Assembly (NCBI GenBank): GCA_019752635.1
Contig: JAIELX010000011.1
Span: 1-64,000 of the forward strand
DNA: 64,000 bases
Direction of reading: 5' to 3'
From: Candidatus Obscuribacterales bacterium
GTDB lineage: Bacteria > Cyanobacteriota > Vampirovibrionia > Obscuribacterales > Obscuribacteraceae
Shown here: positions 20,737 through 29,505 of the stretch, in pieces
Layout of the letters: each line of letters begins with the position of its first letter
How positions within the stretch are numbered: the first letter of the stretch is position 1
Translations under genes and position numbers: made by a program
Notes under the pieces: generated by a model
The model's input: only the letters and a program-made list of their open reading frames with translations
What the model was told of the DNA's origin: nothing
The model's database searches: none

Positions 20737-20796
20737 GGAGGAGCCGGAACGGCAGAAATCGAATCTATTCAGACGATTGATGAACCGCGCTCCGCC

Positions 20797-22008
20797 TTAG
20801 CCGCCGGCACCGGGGTAACGATGATACTGCGGATAACAAGCTACGACAGCACTCTTCACCACGGACTTCTTCGCAACTTTGTGTTGCACCGGTGCCTTCG
20901 CGACGTGCGTCGATGGCGCGGATGGTTGACAGAAGTAGGCTTGCCGGCCGGTTCTCTTCGAACCCTTCCCCTGCATTCGTGCTACAGCCAATGGTCCTGC
21001 CATTTTGGCCTGCGACAGATAGGTGTGAAATGCGGCTTGAGGCAAGTTGTTGTTCTCGTGCCAGTTGCCGAATTTAGCTTCCATTGCGGGTCCCGGACGC
21101 ATTCCGTGACCGGCGGCAGCGGACATCTGCCCGCCAGCTAAACTCAAGGGGAATGGCGGCGGGCCTGCCCCGGCTAATCCCGGATTTACCCTGCTCGAAG
21201 CTCTCATATCCCCGTTGGAACCATTTGCGTACAACCGCTCAGGTAGACTCGCTTCTACCATGCGGGCAAACTTGGCTTCTTCATACTTGCTCAAGTTTGG
21301 CGGAGGTACGGTCGGAAACGCAGCGGTCTGCTGCGGTTGAGGCACCACGACAGGCGATGCCTGCGCGGTCGAAGGAACAGGCACAACCGCTTGATTTAGC
21401 GATGGCAACTGATTCATTGCCGTCAAGGATTGGTCTGCTCCAATTAAATTTGCAAGTGCCGGAACGGCTGCCCTCTGGGCGGCGCCACCGTACTGTCCGG
21501 GCAAGACCGGCTGTGAACCGGGCATTGTTTTCGGCGCGGCGGCGAATCGCTTCGCAGCGGCTTTCACTTTGTGTGCAGCCGCTAGCGCCAACTGGTCGAC
21601 ATAGTCGCCTGAATAAGTGGTCGGAACTTTCGAGTACGCTGTTTGTGCGGCGCTGACTTGTCCCGTCAATGGTGCGGAAAGTTGCGGTTCGGACGCATAA
21701 GCTCTTGGTTGCAAGTCCCCTTCGCTGGGGAGATAGCGGCCGGGCATGAACGCACGCAGCTTAGTGCCTTTGTCGGCGATCGGGGTCATCGGGACCAGTC
21801 GACGCTGCGAAGGTAGTGGTTTGGCCGCGATGGAATGCGAGATTCTAGCCGGACGCGGCGAGGCTTGCGCTATCGGTGCTGCATGAGGCGTGCTGCCCAA
21901 ACTCTCCTGCAAGAAAGAGGCGGTATCGCTGCACTCGGATGCGACGGCTGCGACCTGCGAAGCAGCAACTACATTCACACTGAGAAGAAAAACTGCGGAT
22001 AATTTCAT
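20797..22008 (-). CDS. secreted Pro/Ala/Gln-rich low-complexity protein
   Basis: 403 residues from the ATG at 22008, chosen because the signal peptide (MKLSAVFLLSVNVVAASQ) begins there; an upstream GTG at 22044 would put 12 extra residues before it. After cleavage near residue 25 the protein is rich in Pro, Ala, Gln and Ser, with no recognisable domain (VVVPQPQQ, LPSLNQAVVP). The last 45 residues are Lys/His/Val-rich and end in Tyr/Pro/Gly. Two cysteines near the C-terminus could form a disulfide. It is probably an extracytoplasmic or envelope-associated protein. The gene lies between the CHAT gene and an OmpR-family regulator, all on the same strand, but the gaps (about 290 and 200 bp) argue against one tight operon. 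Confidence 0.65.
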   Translation of the reverse strand: MKLSAVFLLSVNVVAASQVAAVASECSDTASFLQESLGSTPHAAPIAQASPRPARISHSIAAKPLPSQRRLVPMTPIADKGTKLRAFMPGRYLPSEGDLQPRAYASEPQLSAPLTGQVSAAQTAYSKVPTTYSGDYVDQLALAAAHKVKAAAKRFAAAPKTMPGSQPVLPGQYGGAAQRAAVPALANLIGADQSLTAMNQLPSLNQAVVPVPSTAQASPVVVPQPQQTAAFPTVPPPNLSKYEEAKFARMVEASLPERLYANGSNGDMRASSRVNPGLAGAGPPPFPLSLAGGQMSAAAGHGMRPGPAMEAKFGNWHENNNLPQAAFHTYLSQAKMAGPLAVARMQGKGSKRTGRQAYFCQPSAPSTHVAKAPVQHKVAKKSVVKSAVVACYPQYHRYPGAGG

Positions 22009-22206
22009 TAACCACCAACCCCTGCCGGGCGACGCCATACTCACGAAATTGGTAGCCAGACCAAACCTCTGCTTTAATCGCGTCGGTCTTTTCGTGTGCG
22101 TTTACTTTAATTCCAAACACGGGGTTATGTCACTGGGAAAACTACGCACGAGACGCCGCTTGAAAGCCGACGGCAGTGGGAATTCTCCCCGAATGAGGGC
22201 ATTAAG

Positions 22207-22890
22207 TTATTCCCATACGAACCGGTAGCCCACGCCCCTCACGGTGAGGATGTGCTTGGGTCGACCCGGGTCTTCTTCGAGCTTTTCGCGCAAGTATCGG
22301 ATGTGCACATCAACTGTGCGACTTTCGCCGAGAAAGTTTGATCCCCAAACCTGGGAGAAAAGCTGGTCGCGGGTGAATACCCGATTAGGTTGGCGAGCCA
22401 TTGTCGCCAATAGCTCGAATTCTTTGAACGTCAGTTCAACCACATCGCTGCGCACCTTTACAAGACGGCTGTCCAGGTCAATCTGCAAATCCCCGTACTT
22501 GATGACCCGGCTGGGAGTTTTCTGGTCGACGGCTTCACGCAGATGCGCCTTGACTCTAGCTACAAGCTCGCGCAGCCGCACTGGCTTCGCAACATAGTCG
22601 TTGGCTCCCAGTTCAAGGCCGACCACTGTATCAACTTCAGAGGTCCGCGCCGTCAACATTACGATCGGCGTGCGTTTGTCGTTGGAGCGAACTCGCCGGC
22701 ACACTTCATATCCGTCGATTCCGGGCATCATGACGTCCAGAATTATCAGGTCCGGGTGCTGATTCTCAATGATCTGCATTGCCTCCAGACCATCATGAGC
22801 CAGAAGGGTAGCGTAGCCCTCCTGCTTCAACACGTATTGAATTGAGCTAGCGATATCAACTTCGTCGTCAACGATCAGAATGCTCTTCAT
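22207..22890 (-). CDS. OmpR/PhoB-family response regulator
   Basis: 227 residues from ATG at 22890, placed by AGCAGGGG upstream and by the canonical start MKSILIVDDE; a longer frame to 22962 adds an unlikely basic leader. Receiver domain 1-120: acidic pair D8-D9, phospho-acceptor Asp52 (LIILDVMMPG), switch Thr in MLTAR, Lys in VAKPVR. Winged-helix DNA-binding domain about 130-227: LTFKEFELLATMARQPNRVF, then TVDVHIRYLREKLE and VRGVGYRFVWE. It binds direct-repeat promoter sites when phosphorylated. No histidine kinase is adjacent. The sequence resembles the RpaB/PhoB group found in cyanobacteria, but I cannot assign an orthologue. Confidence 0.94.
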   Translation of the reverse strand: MKSILIVDDEVDIASSIQYVLKQEGYATLLAHDGLEAMQIIENQHPDLIILDVMMPGIDGYEVCRRVRSNDKRTPIVMLTARTSEVDTVVGLELGANDYVAKPVRLRELVARVKAHLREAVDQKTPSRVIKYGDLQIDLDSRLVKVRSDVVELTFKEFELLATMARQPNRVFTRDQLFSQVWGSNFLGESRTVDVHIRYLREKLEEDPGRPKHILTVRGVGYRFVWE

Positions 22891-23258
22891 AAAACCCCTG
22901 CTAATCCGCGTTCGTCCGCCCCGAGCCTTGTCAGGCCGTGGCATCACATAGTACACCGTCACAGGCCTATGTGTGCTGTGGGAACGCGTCGAAATCCGGG
23001 AAGATTAATTTACAGCACTGCCTTAAATCAGCAGGGCAGCGATCCCCGATATTCTGAGGTGTGAAACAGTCGACGGCGGTCTGCCGGTTTCCCTGTGCAA
23101 GAAGGATCTTGAAATCCTTGCGTAAAGTAACTTAGACCAAAAGCCGAGGGCGGCAACACGGGGTAGAATGGAAGCCGAGGTAACACGGCGAACTCGATGC
23201 GATGAGGACCTCGGGCTTCAATTGAACCTAGAGAAGTAAAAACGGACGGACGAAGTAA
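22891..23258. promoter_or_regulatory. divergent intergenic region with two leader hairpins
   Basis: 368 bp between the response regulator and the SpoIID gene. Two hairpins can be drawn on the + strand: AAGGAT / ATCCTT at 23103-23120, and a larger one at 23171-23219 with arms GAAGCCGAGGT and ACCTCGGGCTTC (11 pairs with one bulged G, 26-nt loop) ending 40 nt before the SpoIID start. These could be a structured 5' leader or a small RNA. No known riboswitch class is recognised. Confidence 0.4.
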
Positions 23259-24572
23259 GTGAACTGGCTGGCGACAAGAAAGAAAGCAGCGAAGCTCGAG
23301 CTACGGCAACCGGGCTATGCCGAGGAGCAGGAGGGCGACAAGCGAAGCTCCATTGGCCGGGCGCCTACGAGTCGGAGCTCTCACAAAAGAGTAATTGCAG
23401 CAGCAATGAGCAGTTTGCTACTGTCCTCAGCTATTAGTACCGCAGTGAATGCAGCCAGTAAAAAGACAGGCAAAGTCACCAAGACGGCTGTTTTAAGTTC
23501 AAGCTTCGCGCCATACCCTCCGATGCTCAACCCGATTCGAATTGGAATCAACTGCCGGGCACCACTGGCGCGCTTCGCATTGTGGACGCCCGGCTACATC
23601 TTTCTGAACGGTCAACCGGTGTTTCCACTGCAACCGGGTGTCCCGTACACAATTCAAAATGGTCGTGTAAGCGATGCCGCGGGACATTCGTTCACTCTGC
23701 CCGGCGACGCACGAGTACATGTCACGTCTTCGGATTATCGAGTATGGACAAGCAACCGCTGGTACAGGGGATGTCTTGAACTGATCAACCTTGGCACTCG
23801 CGTAACCGTAATCAATTTACTCGACATGGAAGACTATTTGCTCGGAGTCGTTCCCTCCGAAATGCCCGCCAGTTGGCACCAGGAAGCACTGAAATCCCAG
23901 GCGGTCGCGGCACGCAGTTATGCCTGGGCGCACCAGGGGCGGGGCTCGAAATGGCAAAGCGAAGGTTACGATCTGGTACCGGACGTGCGCGACCAATGCT
24001 ACAAGGGTCTAGCCGCTGAAGCTCAAAGCACCTTCAATGCGGTACAAATGACACGTGGATTGATCCTGAAAGATTCCGGCCGAGTGAAACCCGGTTTCTA
24101 TCGAGCGACCGTTGGAGACAATCCCTTTGAGAACTTAAATATTCGCATCGCCGACGTTCCGATGGCAAAACTGGAACAGATTACCGGAGTTTCAAAAATT
24201 GTCGGTGTGACGGTCAAGCGTTGGGATGCGAACGGAAACGCCCACACCATACAGGTTATGGGTCAGAAAAAAACCAGGGAAGTATACGGAATAGCGCTGG
24301 CGAAGATGTTGAATTTCCAGACGGCGGGAATTCTAGATGCTCAGGAAGTCAACAATGTCTGGCGCTTCACTTACCGCGGACCGGGCAACGGCGCAAGGGG
24401 ATTGAGCCAGCACGGCGCAAACACGTTGGCATCGCACGGATGGCAGTTCCATCAAATTCTCCAACAGTACTATCAAGATGCTGACGGGCAATTGCGATTA
24501 GACTACATGAGCAACTACCGCGCACCGACGATGCCACCACCTGTGGCACTTGTTCCCGCCAAAGAGAAATAG
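23259..24572 (+). CDS. SpoIID/LytB-domain protein (amidase enhancer-like)
   Basis: 437 residues from a GTG start; the ribosome-binding site is weak. A basic N-region (1-48) precedes a hydrophobic Ser/Ala/Leu signal at 49-66 (AAAMSSLLLSSAISTAVNA), so export is likely even with this long N-region; an internal ATG at residue 50 is a less likely alternative. The SpoIID domain runs about 175-425: LINLLDMEDYLLGVVPSEMP, ALKSQAVAARSYAW, DQCYKG, the GVTVKRWDANG strand and GPGNGARGLSQHGANTLA near the end. SpoIID of Bacillus is a lytic transglycosylase acting on stem peptide-free peptidoglycan; homologues occur widely in cyanobacteria that do not sporulate. Envelope remodelling is the likely role. It is followed by a gene for a TPR membrane protein with 16 bp between stop and start. 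Confidence 0.85.
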   Translation: MNWLATRKKAAKLELRQPGYAEEQEGDKRSSIGRAPTSRSSHKRVIAAAMSSLLLSSAISTAVNAASKKTGKVTKTAVLSSSFAPYPPMLNPIRIGINCRAPLARFALWTPGYIFLNGQPVFPLQPGVPYTIQNGRVSDAAGHSFTLPGDARVHVTSSDYRVWTSNRWYRGCLELINLGTRVTVINLLDMEDYLLGVVPSEMPASWHQEALKSQAVAARSYAWAHQGRGSKWQSEGYDLVPDVRDQCYKGLAAEAQSTFNAVQMTRGLILKDSGRVKPGFYRATVGDNPFENLNIRIADVPMAKLEQITGVSKIVGVTVKRWDANGNAHTIQVMGQKKTREVYGIALAKMLNFQTAGILDAQEVNNVWRFTYRGPGNGARGLSQHGANTLASHGWQFHQILQQYYQDADGQLRLDYMSNYRAPTMPPPVALVPAKEK

Positions 24573-24588
24573 AAAGAGGTACCACCGG

Positions 24589-25653
24589 ATGATGCCAGAG
24601 ATGTCTGTTGAGGATCACCTGAAACTCGCCCGCAGACTGCATTTTCAGGGCGATCGCAAAGGCGCGATGCTGGAGTACAACGTTGTTCTCGAGTTAGACC
24701 CGGGAAACCTTGATGCCGAAAGCGGCATTCAAGCACTGAGGGAAGAAGCGGAGGTCAATGAATCCGGCACCACCGCTGCGGAATTGGCGGAAGATGCCAG
24801 CGGCAAGCTGAAAACCAACTTTTTCGTCAACCAAGCATCATCGTCAAGTCCAGCCACAAAGGCCAAAGGACTGCTGATGACGGTACTGATGCTGCTTCTG
24901 CTTGGTGGTGTTGGATACGGTGGCTACATAATGTTCACGATGTACATGAATGCCGACAACATGAACGCGCGACAGAATGTTACAGTGAACTTCGAGCGTG
25001 CTCGAATGAAAGACGGACAGCCCCAAGTCAACATCGAAGTCACAAACAAGAATCCCTACCTGGTGCGCAATCTCTTGGTGTTTTATGAGATTCGCGACCG
25101 CGCCGACAGCCTGTTAAAAGAGGGTAAGCTTACACTTAGCGGCTCGGTGCCGGCCGGCGATCGCCGCACATTCCCCGACGTAGTGTTGGGGGAGATTAAA
25201 GGCGAACCGGGCAAGCTCAAAGCGCGCGTAGAAACGCTTCAGCTCGGACCGAAGAAGTACAAGCTTAAAGAGAAATACGCCAACAAGTTCATGGACGCGG
25301 CCTCCATGAAAGATAAAGATGCATTGTATGAGTACGAAGAACTGACACAAGACATGGATGATTTTGTGCCGGCGTACATTGGTTACGGCAGAGCATTAGC
25401 GGCGCGCAGTAAGTTCGACGAAGCGCTAAAACAGTATCAAAAAGCCCTTGAGCTCGACCCCGATAGCGCCAACGCACATTACTATTCAGCGGTAGCACTC
25501 TTCTATAAGAACGATCGAACAAACGCTAAGAAAGAGATTGATCTGGCAGCTAACCTGGCACCCGATGATCCCGAAATACTTTGGAATCAAAAGTATTTAT
25601 TCACGATGAAGGATCCGGAGAAGAAGGGCGAAACGAAGAAAAAAGGTAAATAG
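24589..25653 (+). CDS. TPR membrane protein with central extracytoplasmic domain
   Basis: 354 residues from ATG at 24589, preceded by AAAGAGG; a frame from 24550 would overlap the upstream gene. Residues 5-55 form one TPR-like pair (HFQGDRKGAMLEYNVVLELD). One transmembrane helix spans about 94-119 (GLLMTVLMLLLLGGVGYGGY). Residues 125-225 are beta-rich (VNIEVTNKNPYLVRNLLVFY), resembling an FxLYD/immunoglobulin-like fold found in envelope proteins. Residues 265-340 contain two TPRs (AYIGYGRALAARSKFDEAL and AHYYSAVALFYKNDRTNAK). The tail is Lys-rich. The small gap to the TadE-like gene downstream and the SpoIID gene upstream suggests one envelope operon. Function is unknown. Confidence 0.7.
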   Translation: MMPEMSVEDHLKLARRLHFQGDRKGAMLEYNVVLELDPGNLDAESGIQALREEAEVNESGTTAAELAEDASGKLKTNFFVNQASSSSPATKAKGLLMTVLMLLLLGGVGYGGYIMFTMYMNADNMNARQNVTVNFERARMKDGQPQVNIEVTNKNPYLVRNLLVFYEIRDRADSLLKEGKLTLSGSVPAGDRRTFPDVVLGEIKGEPGKLKARVETLQLGPKKYKLKEKYANKFMDAASMKDKDALYEYEELTQDMDDFVPAYIGYGRALAARSKFDEALKQYQKALELDPDSANAHYYSAVALFYKNDRTNAKKEIDLAANLAPDDPEILWNQKYLFTMKDPEKKGETKKKGK

Positions 25654-25654
25654 G

Positions 25655-26185
25655 ATGCCCGGAAGCAAGCCCTTGAGCCGTGACCGGACGCGCCCCCGCG
25701 GCGCTTCTTCGGTTGAGCTCATATTTGGCTTGATTATGTTGATACCGGTTGTACTGATACTGCTCGATCTCGGTTTCATCATGGTGTCGGTGTTCTCCAA
25801 TGATTCCTTATGCCGAGAGGCATGCAGAGCCGCCTCCGCAACCGATCCCAAAGACGCGGAGAAGATTGCCCGACAAATTGTCGGACAAGCCAATACCGGC
25901 GGTTCCACGCACAATACTTTCAAGCTGATCGACAAGCCAGTCCTCACCACTATGAAGTTACCGCCCGAAGAACAGGGTGGACTAGTGGAAGGCAACGTGA
26001 CGTTGAAGACCGGCGTGGAAGTGATGCCAATGTTCCTCGTTGGTGCCATTTACGGCGGCAAACCCATTACCTTCGTTGCGCAGAAAACGTTTCCTTACAC
26101 GTTTGTCTTGCAACCAAAGCCCAAGCTAAACAGCAACAAGAACAACTCTTCAGACAGCGACGACCCGGGCGCGGAAGAAGAGTAG
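25655..26185 (+). CDS. TadE-like pilus assembly / pseudopilin-type protein
   Basis: 176 residues, starting 1 bp after the previous stop. The N-terminus is basic (about 1-16), then RGASSVE with Glu21 and a hydrophobic helix at about 22-46 (LIFGLIMLIPVVLILLDLG). That is the TadE/TadG signature: a positively charged start, conserved Glu at the cleavage/assembly site, one membrane segment and an exported beta-rich domain. Residues about 90-150 form strands (TLKTGVEVMPMFLV) and the tail is Asn/Ser/Asp-rich. TadE-type proteins take part in tight-adherence pilus assembly. No other tad/flp genes are in this window, so this is an orphan copy or a general exported protein. Confidence 0.72.
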   Translation: MPGSKPLSRDRTRPRGASSVELIFGLIMLIPVVLILLDLGFIMVSVFSNDSLCREACRAASATDPKDAEKIARQIVGQANTGGSTHNTFKLIDKPVLTTMKLPPEEQGGLVEGNVTLKTGVEVMPMFLVGAIYGGKPITFVAQKTFPYTFVLQPKPKLNSNKNNSSDSDDPGAEEE

Positions 26186-26189
26186 TTGT

Positions 26190-26211
26190 AAGCCGCAACA
26201 CTGCGCGGCTT
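26190..26211 (+). terminator. hairpin after the TadE-like gene
   Basis: AAGCCGC / GCGGCTT arms (26190-26196 and 26205-26211) with an 8-nt loop just past the stop. The tail is GTTCCT, so terminator strength is modest. Confidence 0.45.
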
Positions 26212-26242
26212 GTTCCTGCCTATACTGCATTTGTACCAGCGC

Positions 26243-26527
26243 TTAACTTGCTTTTCTTTTGCTGGCGTTGGAGCGCATCGTTGTAGCCTTCGCGCCAGTA
26301 TTCCCGGTGCGGCTGGAGGGCATCGCGGCGGTCTTTGACTTTCCTGTGCTTCGGGCGGAAGTACTCTTGCTGCGACTAGCCGGGCTCGGAGCCTTTTTCG
26401 TAGACTTAGTTGCCATCATCTTTTTGCGGCCGGCGCTAGTTTTGCTGGCAGTACGTTTTGTCGTCGTTGCCTTATGGTGAGTCGTGGACGAGGCCGACTT
26501 GGCGGTTGACTTAATCGCATCCGTCAT
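26243..26527 (-). CDS. Lys/Ser/Thr/Ala-rich histone H1-like protein
   Basis: 94 residues, almost all Lys, Ser, Thr, Ala and Arg, with repeated KSTKK, RSKSTSA and TTKRTASK motifs. This composition matches the C-terminal tails of eukaryotic H1 and bacterial H1-like DNA-condensing proteins. The start ATG overlaps the stop of the upstream hemerythrin gene in an ATGA, indicating translational coupling. No globular domain or hydrophobic segment is present. It probably binds nucleic acid by charge; a DNA-protective role beside an oxygen-binding protein is inference. Low complexity makes database matches unreliable. Confidence 0.6.
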   Translation of the reverse strand: MTDAIKSTAKSASSTTHHKATTTKRTASKTSAGRKKMMATKSTKKAPSPASRSKSTSARSTGKSKTAAMPSSRTGNTGAKATTMRSNASKRKAS

Positions 26528-26991
26528 TTTTGCTTGGCAGCGATCATTGCAGTTCCGATTTTGTCGAGATCATTTCCGTCGTGTTTGAGAGAAGGCAGCA
26601 AATCGTGCTCTTCTTCCTTGATATGATGTTTCACCATTTCGGCGAGGACTTTCACTTTTGCGCGAGCATTATCTTCAGAACCGGTCATTTTGTCCAATTC
26701 CGCTATGCTCATCTTCACTAAATGATGTTCTTCATATGCTTCTTTCGTCTTGTCCCCTTCGAATCCAAGCCGTGGATAAATGAACTTCTCCTCCAGCGCA
26801 GCGTGGACGGTAAGCTCAGTGACAATCTGCTTGATCAGCTTTTGCTTTTGCGTTTTCGTCCTTGCTTCATCGAACTCTTTGAAAAGACCTTCTACCTTCC
26901 TGTGGTCTTCTTTGAGAAGATGAATCGCATCTGTAGGAGATGTTTCAATCCCGACAAGTGCCTTAATACTCTCTTTGATTGTGTGGCTCAT
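26524..26991 (-). CDS. hemerythrin HHE-domain protein
   Basis: 155 residues from ATG at 26991, set by an ideal GGAGG 7 nt upstream; a frame from 27204 would add a membrane-like leader that overlaps the neighbouring gene. Diiron ligands of the HHE fold are visible: His30 (LLKEDHRKVEGLF), His63 and Glu67 (VHAALEEKFIYPRL), His89/His90 (EEHHLVK), and His122/123 with Glu127 in HHIKEEEHDLLP. It is a four-helix cytoplasmic protein that binds oxygen or nitric oxide or is involved in iron/oxidative stress; prokaryotic members of this short class vary in role. It is coupled to the H1-like gene by an ATGA overlap. Confidence 0.9.
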   Translation of the reverse strand: MSHTIKESIKALVGIETSPTDAIHLLKEDHRKVEGLFKEFDEARTKTQKQKLIKQIVTELTVHAALEEKFIYPRLGFEGDKTKEAYEEHHLVKMSIAELDKMTGSEDNARAKVKVLAEMVKHHIKEEEHDLLPSLKHDGNDLDKIGTAMIAAKQK

Positions 26992-27079
26992 TTCGTTTCC
27001 TCCGATCCCATACAAGTAGATCGAAGTAAAAAGCAGCATAACGGTTCCCGAGACAGAAATCGCAATCCCGAAAGTGCTG

Positions 27080-29275
27080 CTAATAAACCATTTTAGAGAT
27101 TTTCGCCAAATCCTTGCTTGACCTGTCGAGCAGGCGCGCACGCTCAACGTAATTGGCAGCGTTGACGAAATGCTCTCGCTTAGTTCCCGCATCGGCCGCT
27201 GCACGAGCGAAAGCGACGTGCAACACAGCCAGGTCTCTCATTATTTTGCCTTTGAATTCAGGATCCTGATCTGTCAACTTATTGCCGAAATCCTTCAATT
27301 CCTCCGCGAACCGACGCATGTCGCCACCCTGACTTGTCACTCTTGATTGAAGCTCATTGACCACAGCATCCATGTCATGCTCGCCGTAAATCACATCAAG
27401 CTTCACCTGAACATGAGCCTTCAGAGTCTCATATTGCGCAATCTCGGCATCAGTAATTGCACGCCCGTTAAAATAGCGACCATTGTTGGCCCGCGCAAAT
27501 CCCTGAGCATCCTTCAGAGCACTATGCGCTGTGCGCAAGAGATTGGCGGCCTCACCGCCCAGATCGTAATTTTTTCCAGCCAGCAACCTGTCACCACTGT
27601 CATACGTGTTGCCATCGATACGGGTGCCTCTTTCCAGACGGACAGCGCCCAGCCCTGTTAGCAGCGCCGCACGACCGCGTTGCATCTCCAGCATTGACGA
27701 TGAAGTGTTCGCTGCCTGCCAATCGGTCAACACAAAGGTAGCAGCGCTTTCATTTTCGCGGGCAAAGCGCGCAGTGCGCGCCACTGCTTCCTTAAAGCTT
27801 GACTCGCTGCGCTCTTGTTTGTCTATGTCAACATAGATGCGCGCGTCATTTTGGAGTTTCGCTTGAGTCTTACCTTCGAATTCATAGCGGTCGTTCAGCA
27901 AATTGTACGCACGACCGGCAGCCCAACTGCCTGCAATCAAGCCGGTTTTGATTCGCCAATCTCTGATCGGTGCCAAGGCACTTGCAGTAATAAGGACCGT
28001 TTCTGGAACGTTCGGTCGCGCAAATGTGCTGAACATTCCCGTCGGTGCGCCCATCGAACGATCCATCAGATGCGACACGCCAACAACACCGAGTGCGCCG
28101 ACAATCTTCCCGGGCGTACCCATTCGGCTCATCAGAACCAGAGGTAATCCGATTCCTTGAACGCCCCATGAAGAGTAAGGCTTCAGCGCAGGATCGTTGC
28201 CCATAGCTTTGTCCAATGCCAGATCAGCGCCCACTGTTAGAGTGGCAATGCCAATACCTTGCCCGAGCCCTTTCAACAAAGTGCTGCCCGGGGTAGTTAT
28301 TGATCCCCTTTCCGCTTGAGCTACATACGCAGCAGCATTATCCTTGACGCATTGGGCGCTGCGCATGCAGTCCAGCGCCTGGCTTCGTTTGCCGACTGTT
28401 TGCCAATAACGGTCCGCTTGCTGAACGAGAGCCGTGCCTTCGGCGGTTGTGAATAGTTTCGTTCGTGCTGCTACTTCCGCTTCAGTACCAGCATTGGCAA
28501 GAATGTTTGCCCTGTTGAATTTAGAGTTGTCGCGAATCAAGTCGACGCGATCCTGAAAAAACTTACGTTCAATTTCAGGCAAAGTTCCGGCCGGGGTTTG
28601 TAAACGATAGGCATCGGCAAGGCGATCACGCTGCAACACACGATTGTTCAGACTTGTATCCCACAGGCCGAAAGCAGAGGTCTTTAATCGCAACCGATCG
28701 GTAGCTATTTGCAAGCCTTGCATTCGTTCGGGCACGGCCGCTTGCGAAGGACTAAAGTTGTCGCGCCAGCACTTCACCCAGCCGGCTCGTTCTTCCGGCC
28801 GAACCAATCCGGTTACCTTGTCCAACTTCCAGACGCTCAAATTTGTAGCAGCGCCGGTCAAACCACCGGCAACCATGAGAGTCCTACCGTTAGCATTGAA
28901 GTAAACGGAGTCACGAATGTCGTTTTCGGTGCCCGGAGGCTTGATTACGGGTCCGGGCACGTCGGTCGGACCTGCGCCGGGTCCCGTCCCCGGGCCAATC
29001 GGGATGCCGGGCATCTCGGGGGTTCTTCGAACCGGCCAGCCGCCATGATGATTTTCGCGGCCGGGATTGCTTCCAGGAATATCTTTACTTGGCTGTGTCG
29101 GCGTTCCGGGAGCGCCTGGAGCGGAAACCGGCTCGAACTGAGTCGGAGACACTTGCAGCTTGGTGGCGCTTCCGACTTGAGCCGGAGCCTGATCCATCCA
29201 GCGGATGGAATCTGCCAGCGAAGGTGGTTTGCGCGCATCAGAGGTATCGCGCGGGTCTATACGTCGGTCGGCCAT
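27080..29275 (-). CDS. 731-residue hypothetical protein, Pro-rich N-terminus
   Basis: 731 residues; I recognise no known family. Residues 1-120 are Pro/Gly-rich (GPGTGPGAGPTDVPGP), a linker-like stretch. Residues 120-330 are helical with charged surface. Between about 330 and 460 there are Gly/Ala-rich amphipathic segments (GIGIATLTVGADLALD, GIGLPLVLMSRMGTPGK, GALGVVGVSHLMD) similar in feel to the Gly/Ala part of the 1470-aa protein at 9929. The C-terminal 260 residues are helical and Ala/Arg/Glu-rich. No signal peptide. It lies upstream of the hemerythrin gene on the same strand with an 88-bp gap. It may belong to the same lineage-specific set of large proteins seen elsewhere in the window. 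Confidence 0.55.
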   Translation of the reverse strand: MADRRIDPRDTSDARKPPSLADSIRWMDQAPAQVGSATKLQVSPTQFEPVSAPGAPGTPTQPSKDIPGSNPGRENHHGGWPVRRTPEMPGIPIGPGTGPGAGPTDVPGPVIKPPGTENDIRDSVYFNANGRTLMVAGGLTGAATNLSVWKLDKVTGLVRPEERAGWVKCWRDNFSPSQAAVPERMQGLQIATDRLRLKTSAFGLWDTSLNNRVLQRDRLADAYRLQTPAGTLPEIERKFFQDRVDLIRDNSKFNRANILANAGTEAEVAARTKLFTTAEGTALVQQADRYWQTVGKRSQALDCMRSAQCVKDNAAAYVAQAERGSITTPGSTLLKGLGQGIGIATLTVGADLALDKAMGNDPALKPYSSWGVQGIGLPLVLMSRMGTPGKIVGALGVVGVSHLMDRSMGAPTGMFSTFARPNVPETVLITASALAPIRDWRIKTGLIAGSWAAGRAYNLLNDRYEFEGKTQAKLQNDARIYVDIDKQERSESSFKEAVARTARFARENESAATFVLTDWQAANTSSSMLEMQRGRAALLTGLGAVRLERGTRIDGNTYDSGDRLLAGKNYDLGGEAANLLRTAHSALKDAQGFARANNGRYFNGRAITDAEIAQYETLKAHVQVKLDVIYGEHDMDAVVNELQSRVTSQGGDMRRFAEELKDFGNKLTDQDPEFKGKIMRDLAVLHVAFARAAADAGTKREHFVNAANYVERARLLDRSSKDLAKISKMVY

Positions 29276-29505
29276 CTTCCTTCCTGCGGGAAAAGCGATA
29301 TAGATCTACTCGCTCGCATTAGATGGTATGCAATAGCCCCGCAGACCGTAAATACGTAGGCTTACCATAGTCCCTATTTGCACGCGCTCCGCCTTCGGCT
29401 CCAAGCACGCGCAGACAGCGACGCCACACCTCCAGCGGCGGCCACCCCGACCGCTGCACCCGGGCTAAATCTTTGTAAGGTGCGCCGCTCCGCTGCTTGC
29501 AGCAC

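Noticed and set aside
26524..27204. Longer hemerythrin reading from 27204 with a membrane-like leader
   Set aside because: The ideal GGAGG site precedes the internal ATG at 26991, and the leader overlaps the neighbouring gene's end.
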